36,973 bases of DNA from WOZL01 sp041678645 (GCA_041678645.1 JBAYNT010000003.1:1-36973), one strand, 5' to 3'; positions 25,515 to 34,304 are shown, counted from the first letter of the stretch. Program-made: numbers and translations. The notes: a model not told the origin generated them from the sequence alone.

Positions 25515-27725
25515 ATGCAGGATTTCAAAAAGTATATTAATCCTTTCTACAAGGATATATCCCAGGTGGAAGATTTCTCAGATGTTATTTACGAAAATGA
25601 GCTTCAAGAGCAAGAGTATCCTCACTTAGAAAAAGTTACTAGAATTAATACCGGGAGTGTAAAAATCTTACTTCCTCGTTTAGAAATGCTACAGCAGGAA
25701 TTGGAAGACCAAATTCGAACTATTGCGCAAGAAACAGGCGATGATGCTAAGGATGCTAGAAGTATATATAACAAAATCATCAAAGAAATTCAAAGTACTG
25801 TAGAGCGTATCAATATAGACTTAATTAAAGTCGATTCTCCATATTTTGGAAAGATTGTCTTTCATCCTTACGATTCTCAAAACGAAAAAGATTTAAGCCT
25901 GTATATTGGGAAATTCGCAATTACTGATAAGAATACACATATCCCATTAACCATAGACTGGAGAGCCCCAATTGCAAACCTATACTATCAAAATAGTGGG
26001 CCAACAGAGAATGTTGATTTTAAAGCCCCGGTTGGTGTAAGAAAAGGGGATCTTAAACAGAAGAGACAGTTCCAAATATCAAGAGCTCGAATACAGAATA
26101 TCTATGATGCTAAATCTGGCAATGTTGCAGCAGACGAGTTCCTCCTATCTCAGCTTAAGGGAAGACTTGGAAAGAAGCTAACAGACATTGTCGCTACTAT
26201 ACAATCACAACAAAACGAAATCATTAGAGAGGAGATTAACAGGCCTGTTATAATACAAGGAGTTGCCGGTAGTGGTAAAACTACAATACTCCTTCATAGA
26301 CTTGCATATCTATTCTTTAATTACAAAGAGAAAATTAGGCCAGAAGCCTCTCTAATTGTAGCCCCCAATCGTATGTTCCTCGACTATATCTCCGATGTCT
26401 TACCCAGCTTAGGGGTAAGTGGTGTTAGTACATTAACATACCTTTTTTGGGCAAAGAAGGTATTAAATTGGGGTGATAGATATACCGTCGCTATACAAAA
26501 GGAAAATCTTGAGTACAAAGAGTATAAGGGTTCCTTAGAATTTATTAATTTCTTAGATAAATACTTTGACGAATTTGAGGAGAGGCTTTTAGATGGAATA
26601 CCCTACTCTAGAGGTGATCTTATTCAGAAAAGATACTTTGAACTTAAAAAACAGTTCTCCGAAATATCCGTAGAGGAGCGCATGAAGCTGTCTACCGATT
26701 TTGCTTTTGCTCAAAAACAGTTTAAAGGGAAGAAAACAGGTTCTTTTGATGACAGCTTTGATATAGAGGACAAAAAAAGAAGAGAAATTATTTCATATGT
26801 TAATAGAAACCTAGATCCATACAAAATCTATCAGAATATATTTAGAGGTAAAGTTTTGGATAAGGGAATCTGCAAATATACACTTGAAGGTTTAAAGTCA
26901 CATAACTCTCATAGGTACTTTAGGATGGAGGACCTTGCTCCAATGGTATATTTAGAGCTTAAAATACGTGGTACGAAAGATTTTCTACAAGATTACATCG
27001 TCGTAGATGAGGCTCAGGACCTATCACATGTAGAGCTTGCTACCTTAGCTCAGGTGGCTAGAAATGGTAATATCACACTGGCTGGAGATCTAGCCCAATC
27101 AATTATCCCTCCTTTCTATATTAAAGATTGGGCGGATGTAAAAGAGTTAATTGAAAATTTAGGTCATAAGGAGGTGAGTTATCATCAACTTAACAAATGC
27201 TACAGAACTACCGTAGAAATTATAACCTTCGCTAACAAAATATTTAAAGATAGGTTTCCTAAATCATATAAATTACCTGAGGCTGTACTGAGACATGGGG
27301 AGGAGATTAAAAAAATCATATACCAAAATGAAATTAAGAATTTAAAGGAAGAGGAAACAGAAGATTTTATTAACTTGATAAAAGGTGAGTTCGAAAAAGG
27401 CGCCGTTACTTGTGCCCTAATATGTAGGGATAAGAAACATGCAAATGAGGTATATGAAAAAATTAAAGATTCCGAAGAGGAAATTGGTAGAGATGTTGTC
27501 ACCTACTCCCAGAGTGATTATAAAAATGGTGTACTTGTACTACCAGTATCACATGCGAAGGGTTTAGAATTTGATGCTGTGATTATCTTAGACTTAAACC
27601 AAGAAAGATATCCAGATAATGAGTACAGTACTCGCTTACTCTACGTTGCTATTACAAGGGCTCTACATAGGCTTACCATTATCACAAATGAAAATATCCC
27701 CGATTCCCCATTGCTAGATTCTTAA
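25515..27725 (+). CDS. helD: HelD-type UvrD/Rep-like helicase
   Basis: A 736-residue superfamily-1 ATPase of the HelD type, which in Bacillus and mycobacteria removes RNA polymerase from stalled or inactive complexes. The N-terminal part is the HelD arm: a coiled coil at about 45-105, then DSPYFGKI, YIGKFAI and TIDWRAPIANLYY (about 107-160). The ATPase follows: Walker A GVAGSGKTTILLHRLAYL near 249, motif II VVDEAQDLS near 495, SHAKGLEFDAVIILDL near 678 and motif VI RLLYVAITRALHRL. It lies alone between mnmA and the PAP2-like gene. A repair helicase of UvrD type is the alternative, but the arm motifs favour HelD. Confidence 0.9.
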   Translation: MQDFKKYINPFYKDISQVEDFSDVIYENELQEQEYPHLEKVTRINTGSVKILLPRLEMLQQELEDQIRTIAQETGDDAKDARSIYNKIIKEIQSTVERINIDLIKVDSPYFGKIVFHPYDSQNEKDLSLYIGKFAITDKNTHIPLTIDWRAPIANLYYQNSGPTENVDFKAPVGVRKGDLKQKRQFQISRARIQNIYDAKSGNVAADEFLLSQLKGRLGKKLTDIVATIQSQQNEIIREEINRPVIIQGVAGSGKTTILLHRLAYLFFNYKEKIRPEASLIVAPNRMFLDYISDVLPSLGVSGVSTLTYLFWAKKVLNWGDRYTVAIQKENLEYKEYKGSLEFINFLDKYFDEFEERLLDGIPYSRGDLIQKRYFELKKQFSEISVEERMKLSTDFAFAQKQFKGKKTGSFDDSFDIEDKKRREIISYVNRNLDPYKIYQNIFRGKVLDKGICKYTLEGLKSHNSHRYFRMEDLAPMVYLELKIRGTKDFLQDYIVVDEAQDLSHVELATLAQVARNGNITLAGDLAQSIIPPFYIKDWADVKELIENLGHKEVSYHQLNKCYRTTVEIITFANKIFKDRFPKSYKLPEAVLRHGEEIKKIIYQNEIKNLKEEETEDFINLIKGEFEKGAVTCALICRDKKHANEVYEKIKDSEEEIGRDVVTYSQSDYKNGVLVLPVSHAKGLEFDAVIILDLNQERYPDNEYSTRLLYVAITRALHRLTIITNENIPDSPLLDS

Positions 27726-27733
27726 CCCTTTGT

Positions 27734-27739
27734 TAAACT
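27734..27739 (+). promoter_or_regulatory. -10 box of the PAP2-like gene (leaderless)
   Basis: TGTTAAACT (extended -10 with TAAACT) followed by eight bases and the ATG at 27748. It supports 27748 over the TTG at 27730. Confidence 0.45.
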
Positions 27740-27747
27740 GTAAGACG

Positions 27748-28362
27748 ATGAAAATACTTAAAAAGAATGATGGGAGATTTCTAAAAACTTTAATACAATT
27801 ACCCTCTATTTTATTTAGTGCTCCTGTTGTAACAGCTGTTTGTACAATAGCTATAACAAAATTTGTTGATAATTTAGGTTTAATTGTCTCCTCAGTCTTT
27901 TTCTATATACTTACACCAATTCTTGCTTATGTTTACCTTTACAAGAAAGGGTTAATAACTGATAAAGGACTCGATTTTAATATAAGGAAGAGAGAAGAGA
28001 GACCTTTATACAACATAATTATCACCCTTGGGTTCCTTACTAACTACATCCTCTTCTTTATCTACAAAGTTCCAGGTGCAGATAAAATCGCACTGTTTCT
28101 ACTACTCTCCTTTCTTCTGTTTACCATTGTTACATTCTTTTGGAAAATCAGTGGACATATGACACAGACAGTTTTATGTATACTAACTCTTGCCTACGTA
28201 TTTCCTGATGTCCGAATCTACATTCTTCTCGCTGGCTATTTAATATGCGTTCCTTTAGTTGCTCTATCAAGAATAAAGCTTAAGCATCATAATATATGGC
28301 AGGTAATTGCAGGGACTTTAGCTACATCTGCTGTTGGGTTGTTAGTTTTCACAATTCTTTGA
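27748..28362 (+). CDS. PAP2-superfamily membrane phosphatase-like protein
   Basis: A 204-residue protein with about six hydrophobic helices. The phosphatase motifs are recognisable but reduced: KREERP for motif 1, KISGH for motif 2, and SRIKLKHHNIWQVIAG for motif 3, with the SRx5H spacing kept and a Gln in place of the usual Asp, a change also seen in a large PAP2 subgroup. Such proteins dephosphorylate lipid or lipid-carrier phosphates at the membrane face. The gene begins 22 bases after the HelD gene. The start is chosen at the ATG with a -10 box eight bases upstream; a TTG six codons earlier is possible. Stop is TGA. Confidence 0.72.
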   Translation: MKILKKNDGRFLKTLIQLPSILFSAPVVTAVCTIAITKFVDNLGLIVSSVFFYILTPILAYVYLYKKGLITDKGLDFNIRKREERPLYNIIITLGFLTNYILFFIYKVPGADKIALFLLLSFLLFTIVTFFWKISGHMTQTVLCILTLAYVFPDVRIYILLAGYLICVPLVALSRIKLKHHNIWQVIAGTLATSAVGLLVFTIL

Positions 28363-28392
28363 AGTTTTGGTAGAATACCTGTTAGTTAGATT

Positions 28393-28398
28393 TATAAT
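28393..28398 (+). promoter_or_regulatory. -10 box of gatA (leaderless)
   Basis: Perfect TATAAT followed by five bases and the gatA ATG at 28404. Confidence 0.65.
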
Positions 28399-28403
28399 GC
28401 CAT

Positions 28404-29834
28404 ATGAAAAACCTAAGTATTACAGAAGTTCGTAAAAAGCTACTACGAAAAGAATTAAGCGCAACAGAGATTGTGCAGTACTATCTTGATCAAATTGAAA
28501 GAAAGAATGGTGATCTTAATGCATATATTACTGTATTAGAAGAGGAGGCTTTAACAAAGGCTAAACAGTTTGATGTGAACTTCGAGATTGAGAGTAAAAA
28601 GAAGATGTCTGGGATACCGATAGCCGTAAAGGATGTTTTTAGTACAAAAGGCATTCTTACAACTGCTGCTTCTCATATTCTGGATGGATACAAGCCTGTA
28701 TATGAATCAACTGTTACAAAAAAACTCCTAGATGAAGGGATGATAATACTGGGTAAAAGTAATCTTGATGAGTTCTGTCATGGTTCTGGTACTGTCACTT
28801 CATATTACGGACCTACCAGGAATCCATATGATTTAAGTAAACTACCTGGTGGTAGTAGTGGAGGTAGTGCTGCCGCTACAGCTGCAGATATGTGTGCAGG
28901 ATCATTGGGTACTGAGACGGCTGGTTCCATTAGATTACCTGCATCTTGGTGTGGTGTAGTTGGCCTTAAACCTACGTTCGGTAGGGTCTCAAGGTATGGT
29001 GTATTAGCAATGGGCTCATCCTTAGATTCTCCAGGTCCTCTTGTAAAGAGTGTGGAGGATGCTGCCTATATCCTCTCCATAATAGCTGGCTATGACAAGA
29101 ATGATTTTACAACCTACAAAGAGGATGTTCCTAACTACTACGAGAACTTAGATCCAAGTAAGATAAAAGATATGCGATTTGCAATCCCTAAAGAGTATTT
29201 AGAATTAGATCTAACAGAGGGTGTTAGGAAGAACTTTGAAGAGTCTGTAGATGCACTAAAATCTTTGGGAGCAAAGATTGATGAAGTAAGTATAATGGAT
29301 CCTAAATTCTCAATGGCCGTATATACTATTACTTGTAGAAGTGAAGTTTCCTCCAATCTAGCGAGATATGATGGTACGAGGTTTGGTTTAGAAGGTAAAG
29401 AGAAAGATACGATTAAGGACTACTTTGAATCTACAAGGGGTGAAGGGTTTGGAGAGGAGACTAAGAGACGTATTATGACTGGGACATTCTCTCTTTCTGC
29501 AGGTCATGCTGATGAGTATTTCAAGAAGTCTGAAGAGGTTAGACAGTTAATTAAAGAGAGTTTTGATAAAGTTTTTGAAAAATATGATGTAATTATAGCC
29601 CCCTCTACTCCATCTACAGCTCTTACTGATAAGGATGCAGAGGATCCACTATTTGGAGAAATGGCAGATATATTAGCAGAGGGTAGTTCACTTGCAGGAT
29701 TACCGGGTCTAACTATACCAAATGGTTTAGAAAATGGTATGCCAACAGGTATTCAGTTTATTAGTAATCATCTAAAGGAACAGAAGATATTGGATGTAGG
29801 GTATGGTTTAGAATCAGTCCTCATCCCCTATTAA
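28404..29834 (+). CDS. gatA: Asp/Glu-tRNA amidotransferase subunit A
   Basis: Amidase subunit of GatCAB, which converts Glu-tRNA(Gln) and Asp-tRNA(Asn) to the amidated forms; it releases ammonia from glutamine. The 476-residue length is normal. The amidase Ser-cisSer-Lys triad is K76 (IAVKDVF), S151 (GGSSGGSAAA) and S175 (GTETAGSIRLPA), as in other GatA. gatB and gatC are not in the window. The tRNA-Gln here has the U1-A72 pair that GatCAB reads. Its 3' end overlaps the convergent pcm by 21 bases. Confidence 0.96.
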   Translation: MKNLSITEVRKKLLRKELSATEIVQYYLDQIERKNGDLNAYITVLEEEALTKAKQFDVNFEIESKKKMSGIPIAVKDVFSTKGILTTAASHILDGYKPVYESTVTKKLLDEGMIILGKSNLDEFCHGSGTVTSYYGPTRNPYDLSKLPGGSSGGSAAATAADMCAGSLGTETAGSIRLPASWCGVVGLKPTFGRVSRYGVLAMGSSLDSPGPLVKSVEDAAYILSIIAGYDKNDFTTYKEDVPNYYENLDPSKIKDMRFAIPKEYLELDLTEGVRKNFEESVDALKSLGAKIDEVSIMDPKFSMAVYTITCRSEVSSNLARYDGTRFGLEGKEKDTIKDYFESTRGEGFGEETKRRIMTGTFSLSAGHADEYFKKSEEVRQLIKESFDKVFEKYDVIIAPSTPSTALTDKDAEDPLFGEMADILAEGSSLAGLPGLTIPNGLENGMPTGIQFISNHLKEQKILDVGYGLESVLIPY

Positions 29835-30452
29835 TGGTACAAAGGATACATACCCATGAGTATGTATTTCAAAACCGTCTTCAGTTTTAATAGCCTCAAC
29901 TAACACCTCCGCACCATTTATTCTTTGAGGATACACAATCTTTCCTCCTACCCTTAGTTGCTTTTGCCAAGCCTCAGTAATCTCTCCAGTAGCTGCTGCT
30001 ACTACGACACCGTCATATGGTGCCTCTCTTTCATATCCTTTTGAACCATCACCGTAGATTACTTCAACATTTTTATAACCAAGCTTTGATAGTCTATCTC
30101 TTGAGCTATTAGCTAGCTCCTCTATTCGCTCTATAGAGATAACTTGTTTGCATATAAGTGAAAGTATTGCTGCTTGGTATCCTGAGCCTGTACCTATATC
30201 CAACACCTTACTATCACTATCTAAATCTAGTAGCTCACACATAAGGGCAACAATATATGGCTGAGATATTGTTACATCATATCCTATGGGTAGTGGACGA
30301 TCTAAATATGCCATTTCTTTAAAACTATCTGGGACAAATTCTTCACGATCTACTTTAGAGAATGCCTTGATTACCTTCTTATCACTTATCCCTCTTGGAA
30401 GCAGATGATTTCTAATCATCTCCTCTCTTTCCTTTTTATAATTAGGTTCCAT
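29814..30452 (-). CDS. pcm: Protein-L-isoaspartate O-methyltransferase
   Basis: Repairs isoaspartyl residues in aged proteins using SAM. The 212-residue protein has the family marks: the N-terminal REEMIRNHLLPRGI, PLPIGYDVTISQPYIVALM (the isoaspartyl-binding TISQPY at about 59-64), the SAM motif VLDIGTGSGYQAAIL (about 82-96) and a later VIYGDGSKGY. A TATAAT lies 14 bases before the ATG, so the leader is short but not zero. It is divergent from the sigma factor gene with a 91-base spacer and convergent with gatA. Confidence 0.94.
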   Translation of the reverse strand: MEPNYKKEREEMIRNHLLPRGISDKKVIKAFSKVDREEFVPDSFKEMAYLDRPLPIGYDVTISQPYIVALMCELLDLDSDSKVLDIGTGSGYQAAILSLICKQVISIERIEELANSSRDRLSKLGYKNVEVIYGDGSKGYEREAPYDGVVVAAATGEITEAWQKQLRVGGKIVYPQRINGAEVLVEAIKTEDGFEIHTHGYVSFVPLIGDED

Positions 30453-30466
30453 GTTAGGTTAAGTAC

Positions 30467-30472
30467 ATTATA
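30467..30472 (-). promoter_or_regulatory. -10 box of pcm
   Basis: TATAAT on the minus strand, 14 bases before the pcm ATG; the predicted leader is about 7 bases. Confidence 0.5.
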
Positions 30473-30526
30473 ACTAAAACAGGAGGAGATGATAAATAGA
30501 GATCTGCGCATAGACTTATAGTGTGA

Positions 30527-30532
30527 TATAAT
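30527..30532 (+). promoter_or_regulatory. -10 box of the sigma factor gene
   Basis: TGATATAAT (perfect extended -10) with 11 bases to the ATG at 30544; the predicted leader is 4-5 bases at most. Confidence 0.6.
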
Positions 30533-30543
30533 TCTAACCGGAT

Positions 30544-31893
30544 ATGACAGACAAAACAGAACTAACAAAATATACTGAAATTAAAATTACTCCAGAGTAT
30601 CTTTGCTCTTTACCCGAAAGCGAAAGAAAAACTCTGAGAAATGAACTTTACCAATATCCTGAAGAAGGTTTAAACTATGAGTTTTGTGAGAAAGTAAAAG
30701 AATATAAACTGTTACACTTTGATTTAAACTCAAATGAAGAAGGTTCTAAAAGATACAAAGGAACATTACAGTGGGATACTGAAGAACTAGATGACCTAGA
30801 CTTAGGATCTGAGATTAATATTTCTCAATTAAAAGAAATTCTCAAACATAACAAAGATATTTCATATGAAGAAGCAGAATCCCTCTTTAATGCAGATCCC
30901 AATCTTTTACTAACCTCTATGTCTTTAATTGCAAATAATTACAACCGCATTTTGACTGAAGTAGAAGGGAAATATATGTACAACAAAGAGGTTAACGATA
31001 TAGATTTCTTTAGATCTGATTTCCTTTTTACAAATTCCGAAGAGAAAATATTTTTAACAGGTAGAACATTACTTAAAGAACTATCTCAAAATTCTCCAGG
31101 GAGCTGTAATGGATATATTGAACAGCTAACCCGTGATATTGATACAGTAATACTGAAACTTAACATCGGTTTAATTCGTAGCTATGCAAAAAGATATGAG
31201 GATTTCGTAGATAAGGAGACTCTCTTTCAGGAAGGCGCTGGAGGAATTCTTAGAGCCTTAACCAAATTTGATATCGATAAGGGTTACAGATTCTCCACTT
31301 ACGCTATGTGGTGGATACAGCAAGCTATAAAGCTAGAAGTTAAGAAAAACGCATCTTTAATTAGAAGGCCAACCCACATAATGAATGGGATTATTGGTTT
31401 TAATAAAATTCAAGAATTCCTTAAAAAAATAAATGGCGAGGATCCGACGTTTGATGAGACATGGGAGTACTGTTGCAAGAATGATATAAAATTGCCTAAA
31501 GACAAGGAGGTATTCAGGAATGCTATGAAATACAACACTCTTTCCTCTCTTGATGAGGAATTTTCAAATGCCCAAAGCACACACACTGGAAGCTCTAATA
31601 ATCTTTACGATCATATTGAAAGTACTCAGGATAACATGGATGAGTTTAAAAAAGATTTGGAGGATAGACAGTATTTAGATCTGCTTTTTGAAAAGGCAAA
31701 TTTAAGTGAGGATGAAAAGACTGTAATAATGATGAGACATGGATTAATACCTAATTTTAAGACTGATGTTGTTAAACATACCTTTAAAGAGATTGCTGAG
31801 ATACTTGGGATACCAAGACACAGAATTTCACAGATAGAGAGTTCAGCAGAAGACAAATTAAGGTTTGCCGTTGCAAAACTATATTCTCGTTAA
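30544..31893 (+). CDS. Sigma-70 family RNA polymerase sigma factor
   Basis: A 449-residue sigma-70 protein that directs RNA polymerase to promoters. Region 2 is at about 205-275: FQEGAGGILRALTKFD, then FSTYAMWWIQQAI, which keeps the aromatic melting residues. Region 4 is at about 371-443 with an HTH (FKEIAEILGIPRHRISQIE) for the -35 box. Region 3 between them is reduced. Residues 1-200 do not show the usual region 1.2 (DPVRMYL-like) and are not recognisable. This could be the primary sigma factor of a reduced genome or a group-2/3 alternative factor; the long odd N-terminus argues against a plain RpoD. It has its own extended -10 promoter and lies directly upstream of the DUF2779 gene. Confidence 0.88.
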   Translation: MTDKTELTKYTEIKITPEYLCSLPESERKTLRNELYQYPEEGLNYEFCEKVKEYKLLHFDLNSNEEGSKRYKGTLQWDTEELDDLDLGSEINISQLKEILKHNKDISYEEAESLFNADPNLLLTSMSLIANNYNRILTEVEGKYMYNKEVNDIDFFRSDFLFTNSEEKIFLTGRTLLKELSQNSPGSCNGYIEQLTRDIDTVILKLNIGLIRSYAKRYEDFVDKETLFQEGAGGILRALTKFDIDKGYRFSTYAMWWIQQAIKLEVKKNASLIRRPTHIMNGIIGFNKIQEFLKKINGEDPTFDETWEYCCKNDIKLPKDKEVFRNAMKYNTLSSLDEEFSNAQSTHTGSSNNLYDHIESTQDNMDEFKKDLEDRQYLDLLFEKANLSEDEKTVIMMRHGLIPNFKTDVVKHTFKEIAEILGIPRHRISQIESSAEDKLRFAVAKLYSR

Positions 31894-31900
31894 TATACAG

Positions 31901-31906
31901 TATAAT
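31901..31906 (+). promoter_or_regulatory. -10 box of the DUF2779 gene (leaderless)
   Basis: Perfect TATAAT followed by five bases and the ATG at 31912, although the sigma factor stop is only 18 bases upstream. Confidence 0.65.
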
Positions 31907-31911
31907 GGTAC

Positions 31912-33318
31912 ATGATAAGTAAAACTGACTTTCTAATTTACTTGGATGCTCCTAGACATCTTTGGGCAGTAAAGAATAATCAGATAGATGATAGGGAAAG
32001 GGATTTGTACCTTCAGCATCTACTTAATCAAGGTTATGAGGTAGAGGGTTTAGCTATGGAGTATCTTAGAGAGTATCTAATGCCCAAATATGGTGCAAGT
32101 AAGGATGATGTCTTAATACAGCCTACACAGATAGCTGGTGTGTATGAGGCTAGGACGGATATTTTAATAAAGAATAGAAGTGGTAAATGGGACATGTACG
32201 AGGTCAAGTCTTCTACTAAGGTTGATAAGGAGAATATATATGATGCTACTTTTCAATATTTAGTGTTTAGTAAGCACTATGATATTGAGAATGTGTATAT
32301 ATTACATCTAAACAAGGAGTATGTAAGAGATGGGGATATATATTTGCCTGATCTTTTTGTAGCAGAAGATATAAATGAGGGTGTAGAGAAACTCAAGGAG
32401 GAGGTCATACGGTTAAGGGAGGATGCTTATAATATTTCAGAGTTAGATGATTACCATAAGAGTATTGCTTGTATACGTCCTAAGGAGTGTCCCTGTCTCT
32501 GCGTATGTCATCCTAAGCTTCCTGATTACTCAATATATGATATTAATCGTATTACAGGTAATGAGGGTAGTGTGAGGATGCTAGAGGGTATGGGTATCAT
32601 AGATGTTATGGATGTTCCTAAGAATTTTAAGTTGTCTGAAAAACAAAGATTCCAGGTAGATGTAGCTCAGTCTGGAGAGGTGTATATCGATAAAGATGAG
32701 ATAGAGAGTATGTTTGGGGAGTTAGAGTATCCTTTGTATTTCTTAGATTATGAGACTTTTAATCCAGCTATTCCCCTTTTTGATGGTTACAAGCCTTTTG
32801 ATCATATTACTTTTCAGTATTCACTTCATGTTTTAGAGCAGAATGGTAAGTTAGAGCATTATGAGTATTTGCATACAGAGAAGTCTGATCCTATACCTTC
32901 CCTACTACGCTCTCTTAAGAAGGTTATTGGAAATAGTGGGAGTATAGTGGTATGGAATAAAGGATTTGAGGGTAGTAGGAATAAGGGTATGGGAGAGATA
33001 TATGCAGAGTATAGAGATTTTTGTGAGGATATGAATAGTAGGTTGTTTGATTTAATGGATGTGTTTAGGAATCAACTTTATGATGATCCTAAGTTTAAGG
33101 GTAGTTATTCCATTAAGAGTGTTTTGCCTGTGTTAGTTCCAGAGTTGAGTTATACTGATTTAGATATTAGTAATGGTTCTATGGCTATGGCTAGTTGGTA
33201 TGATTATGTTTTTGGTAAGGAAAAGGATGAAAAAATTATTAGTGATTTGTTAAAGTATTGTGAGTTAGATACATTAGCTATGGTTAGGGTTTATGAGGAA
33301 TTAACCTATATTATTTAA
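31912..33318 (+). CDS. DUF2779-type nuclease: Cas4-like plus DEDD exonuclease
   Basis: A 468-residue two-nuclease protein. The N-terminal half is Cas4/RecB-like PD-(D/E)XK: EARTDILI (about 78-85, metal Asp) and the E-x-K of MYEVKSS (about 95-101), then a Cys cluster CIRPKECPCLCVCHP (about 185-199) suited to an iron-sulfur cluster. The C-terminal half is an RNase H-fold DEDD exonuclease: YFLDYETF near 275, WNKGFE, LMDVF and YCELDTLAMVRVYEEL at the end. The fusion matches DUF2779 proteins, whose role is not settled. Codon use shifts to GAG-rich in the 3' half. The end overlaps the convergent HExxH gene by 18 bases. Confidence 0.82.
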   Translation: MISKTDFLIYLDAPRHLWAVKNNQIDDRERDLYLQHLLNQGYEVEGLAMEYLREYLMPKYGASKDDVLIQPTQIAGVYEARTDILIKNRSGKWDMYEVKSSTKVDKENIYDATFQYLVFSKHYDIENVYILHLNKEYVRDGDIYLPDLFVAEDINEGVEKLKEEVIRLREDAYNISELDDYHKSIACIRPKECPCLCVCHPKLPDYSIYDINRITGNEGSVRMLEGMGIIDVMDVPKNFKLSEKQRFQVDVAQSGEVYIDKDEIESMFGELEYPLYFLDYETFNPAIPLFDGYKPFDHITFQYSLHVLEQNGKLEHYEYLHTEKSDPIPSLLRSLKKVIGNSGSIVVWNKGFEGSRNKGMGEIYAEYRDFCEDMNSRLFDLMDVFRNQLYDDPKFKGSYSIKSVLPVLVPELSYTDLDISNGSMAMASWYDYVFGKEKDEKIISDLLKYCELDTLAMVRVYEELTYII

Positions 33319-34293
33319 CACCCTTAAAAAAGAGTGAACCACATATTCAGAGTCTTTTTTTATTAATCCTCTGTAAAAAATCGGAACATGAATATAGCCA
33401 GTTGATTCTCTAGAATCTAACATTTTATTGATCTTCTCTTTTAGCTCGACTTTACCCGAACCGTAAATATTTGTTAATTCTTCGACCCTAATAGTGCACG
33501 CCTGTATAAAGCATTCTTCAAAATAGTTGTGCTTATAGGCATTAAATATCTCGTTTTTTAACTCTACGCATTTAAGCTTTTCCTTTGAAGTTTTTTCAAT
33601 TTCATTATCCAAATCCAATTCTTTTATCTGTTCCTTGAAAAACTGATGAGAGAATTCATGAATTGCATTGGAGTAAACATGTATAGGTGAATATTCTGAC
33701 AAATTCGTTTCTTTATTAATCTTCCCTGAAGATATTGAATAGAAGGAATTCGCCCTTCTCAAACCAAAACAATCTCCTAGCGAAGTAATATTTGGTATAA
33801 AGAATAGTGAGGGTTTTATAGAAATTTTCCAGAAAACTCTTAACTCTTTTTCAATCTCAGGTTTTTGTTTAAAAAGTAACTCAAGCTTTTTACATAGGGT
33901 ACCATATTCGTACTTAATTTCGTTGTTATAAAACTCATCGAAATTTATATCTTCGAATATTTCTTTTACAGTAGTTCCAATAATTTCTACATGCTTTTTA
34001 TGCTGCTCAGATTTATCTATTAATTTCTTTTCATACTCGTCAAAGGAGAACTCAAAATCCTTATTCAAATAGAGGCTTAATTGCATATATTCAAAATAAA
34101 GTTTAAGAGGGATATCTGTTTTATAATTTTCCATTAATTTTCCAACTAAAAGGGTTTTCTCGAAGGCATCAAAATGTTGGATGATTTTTACACCTAAGGG
34201 TAAAAGGTGTTTTTCATAATCTTTTTTTATAAAGAGTTTGTTAATAAGTGCAGAAAGGAAAACAGTGTTTTTATTTTGTTGTACATTTATCAT
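33301..34293 (-). CDS. Cytosolic HExxH putative metallopeptidase
   Basis: A 330-residue protein without signal peptide or membrane segment. The zincin motif is H212-E-F-S-H216 inside NAIHEFSHQFF, with E259/E260 about 45 residues later (YFEECFIQA) as the likely third ligand, in the manner of gluzincins. The general look recalls DUF4932 proteins, but the call is weak. The rest is helical, AT-rich and Lys/Glu-rich. The start is placed at the ATG at 34293, where TAAAAT lies five bases upstream; a GTG 14 codons earlier is open but would begin before this promoter. The substrate is unknown. It is convergent with the DUF2779 gene and divergent from tspO. Confidence 0.65.
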   Translation of the reverse strand: MINVQQNKNTVFLSALINKLFIKKDYEKHLLPLGVKIIQHFDAFEKTLLVGKLMENYKTDIPLKLYFEYMQLSLYLNKDFEFSFDEYEKKLIDKSEQHKKHVEIIGTTVKEIFEDINFDEFYNNEIKYEYGTLCKKLELLFKQKPEIEKELRVFWKISIKPSLFFIPNITSLGDCFGLRRANSFYSISSGKINKETNLSEYSPIHVYSNAIHEFSHQFFKEQIKELDLDNEIEKTSKEKLKCVELKNEIFNAYKHNYFEECFIQACTIRVEELTNIYGSGKVELKEKINKMLDSRESTGYIHVPIFYRGLIKKDSEYVVHSFLRVLNNIG

Positions 34294-34298
34294 AGTGT

Positions 34299-34304
34299 AT
34301 TTTA
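34299..34304 (-). promoter_or_regulatory. -10 box of the HExxH gene (leaderless)
   Basis: TAAAAT on the minus strand, five bases before the ATG at 34293. Confidence 0.5.

Noticed and set aside
30482..30523. AGGAGGAG directly followed by a 10-codon frame upstream of the sigma factor gene
   Set aside because: No spacing between the purine run and the ATG, and the promoter for the sigma gene starts downstream of it; chance is likely.
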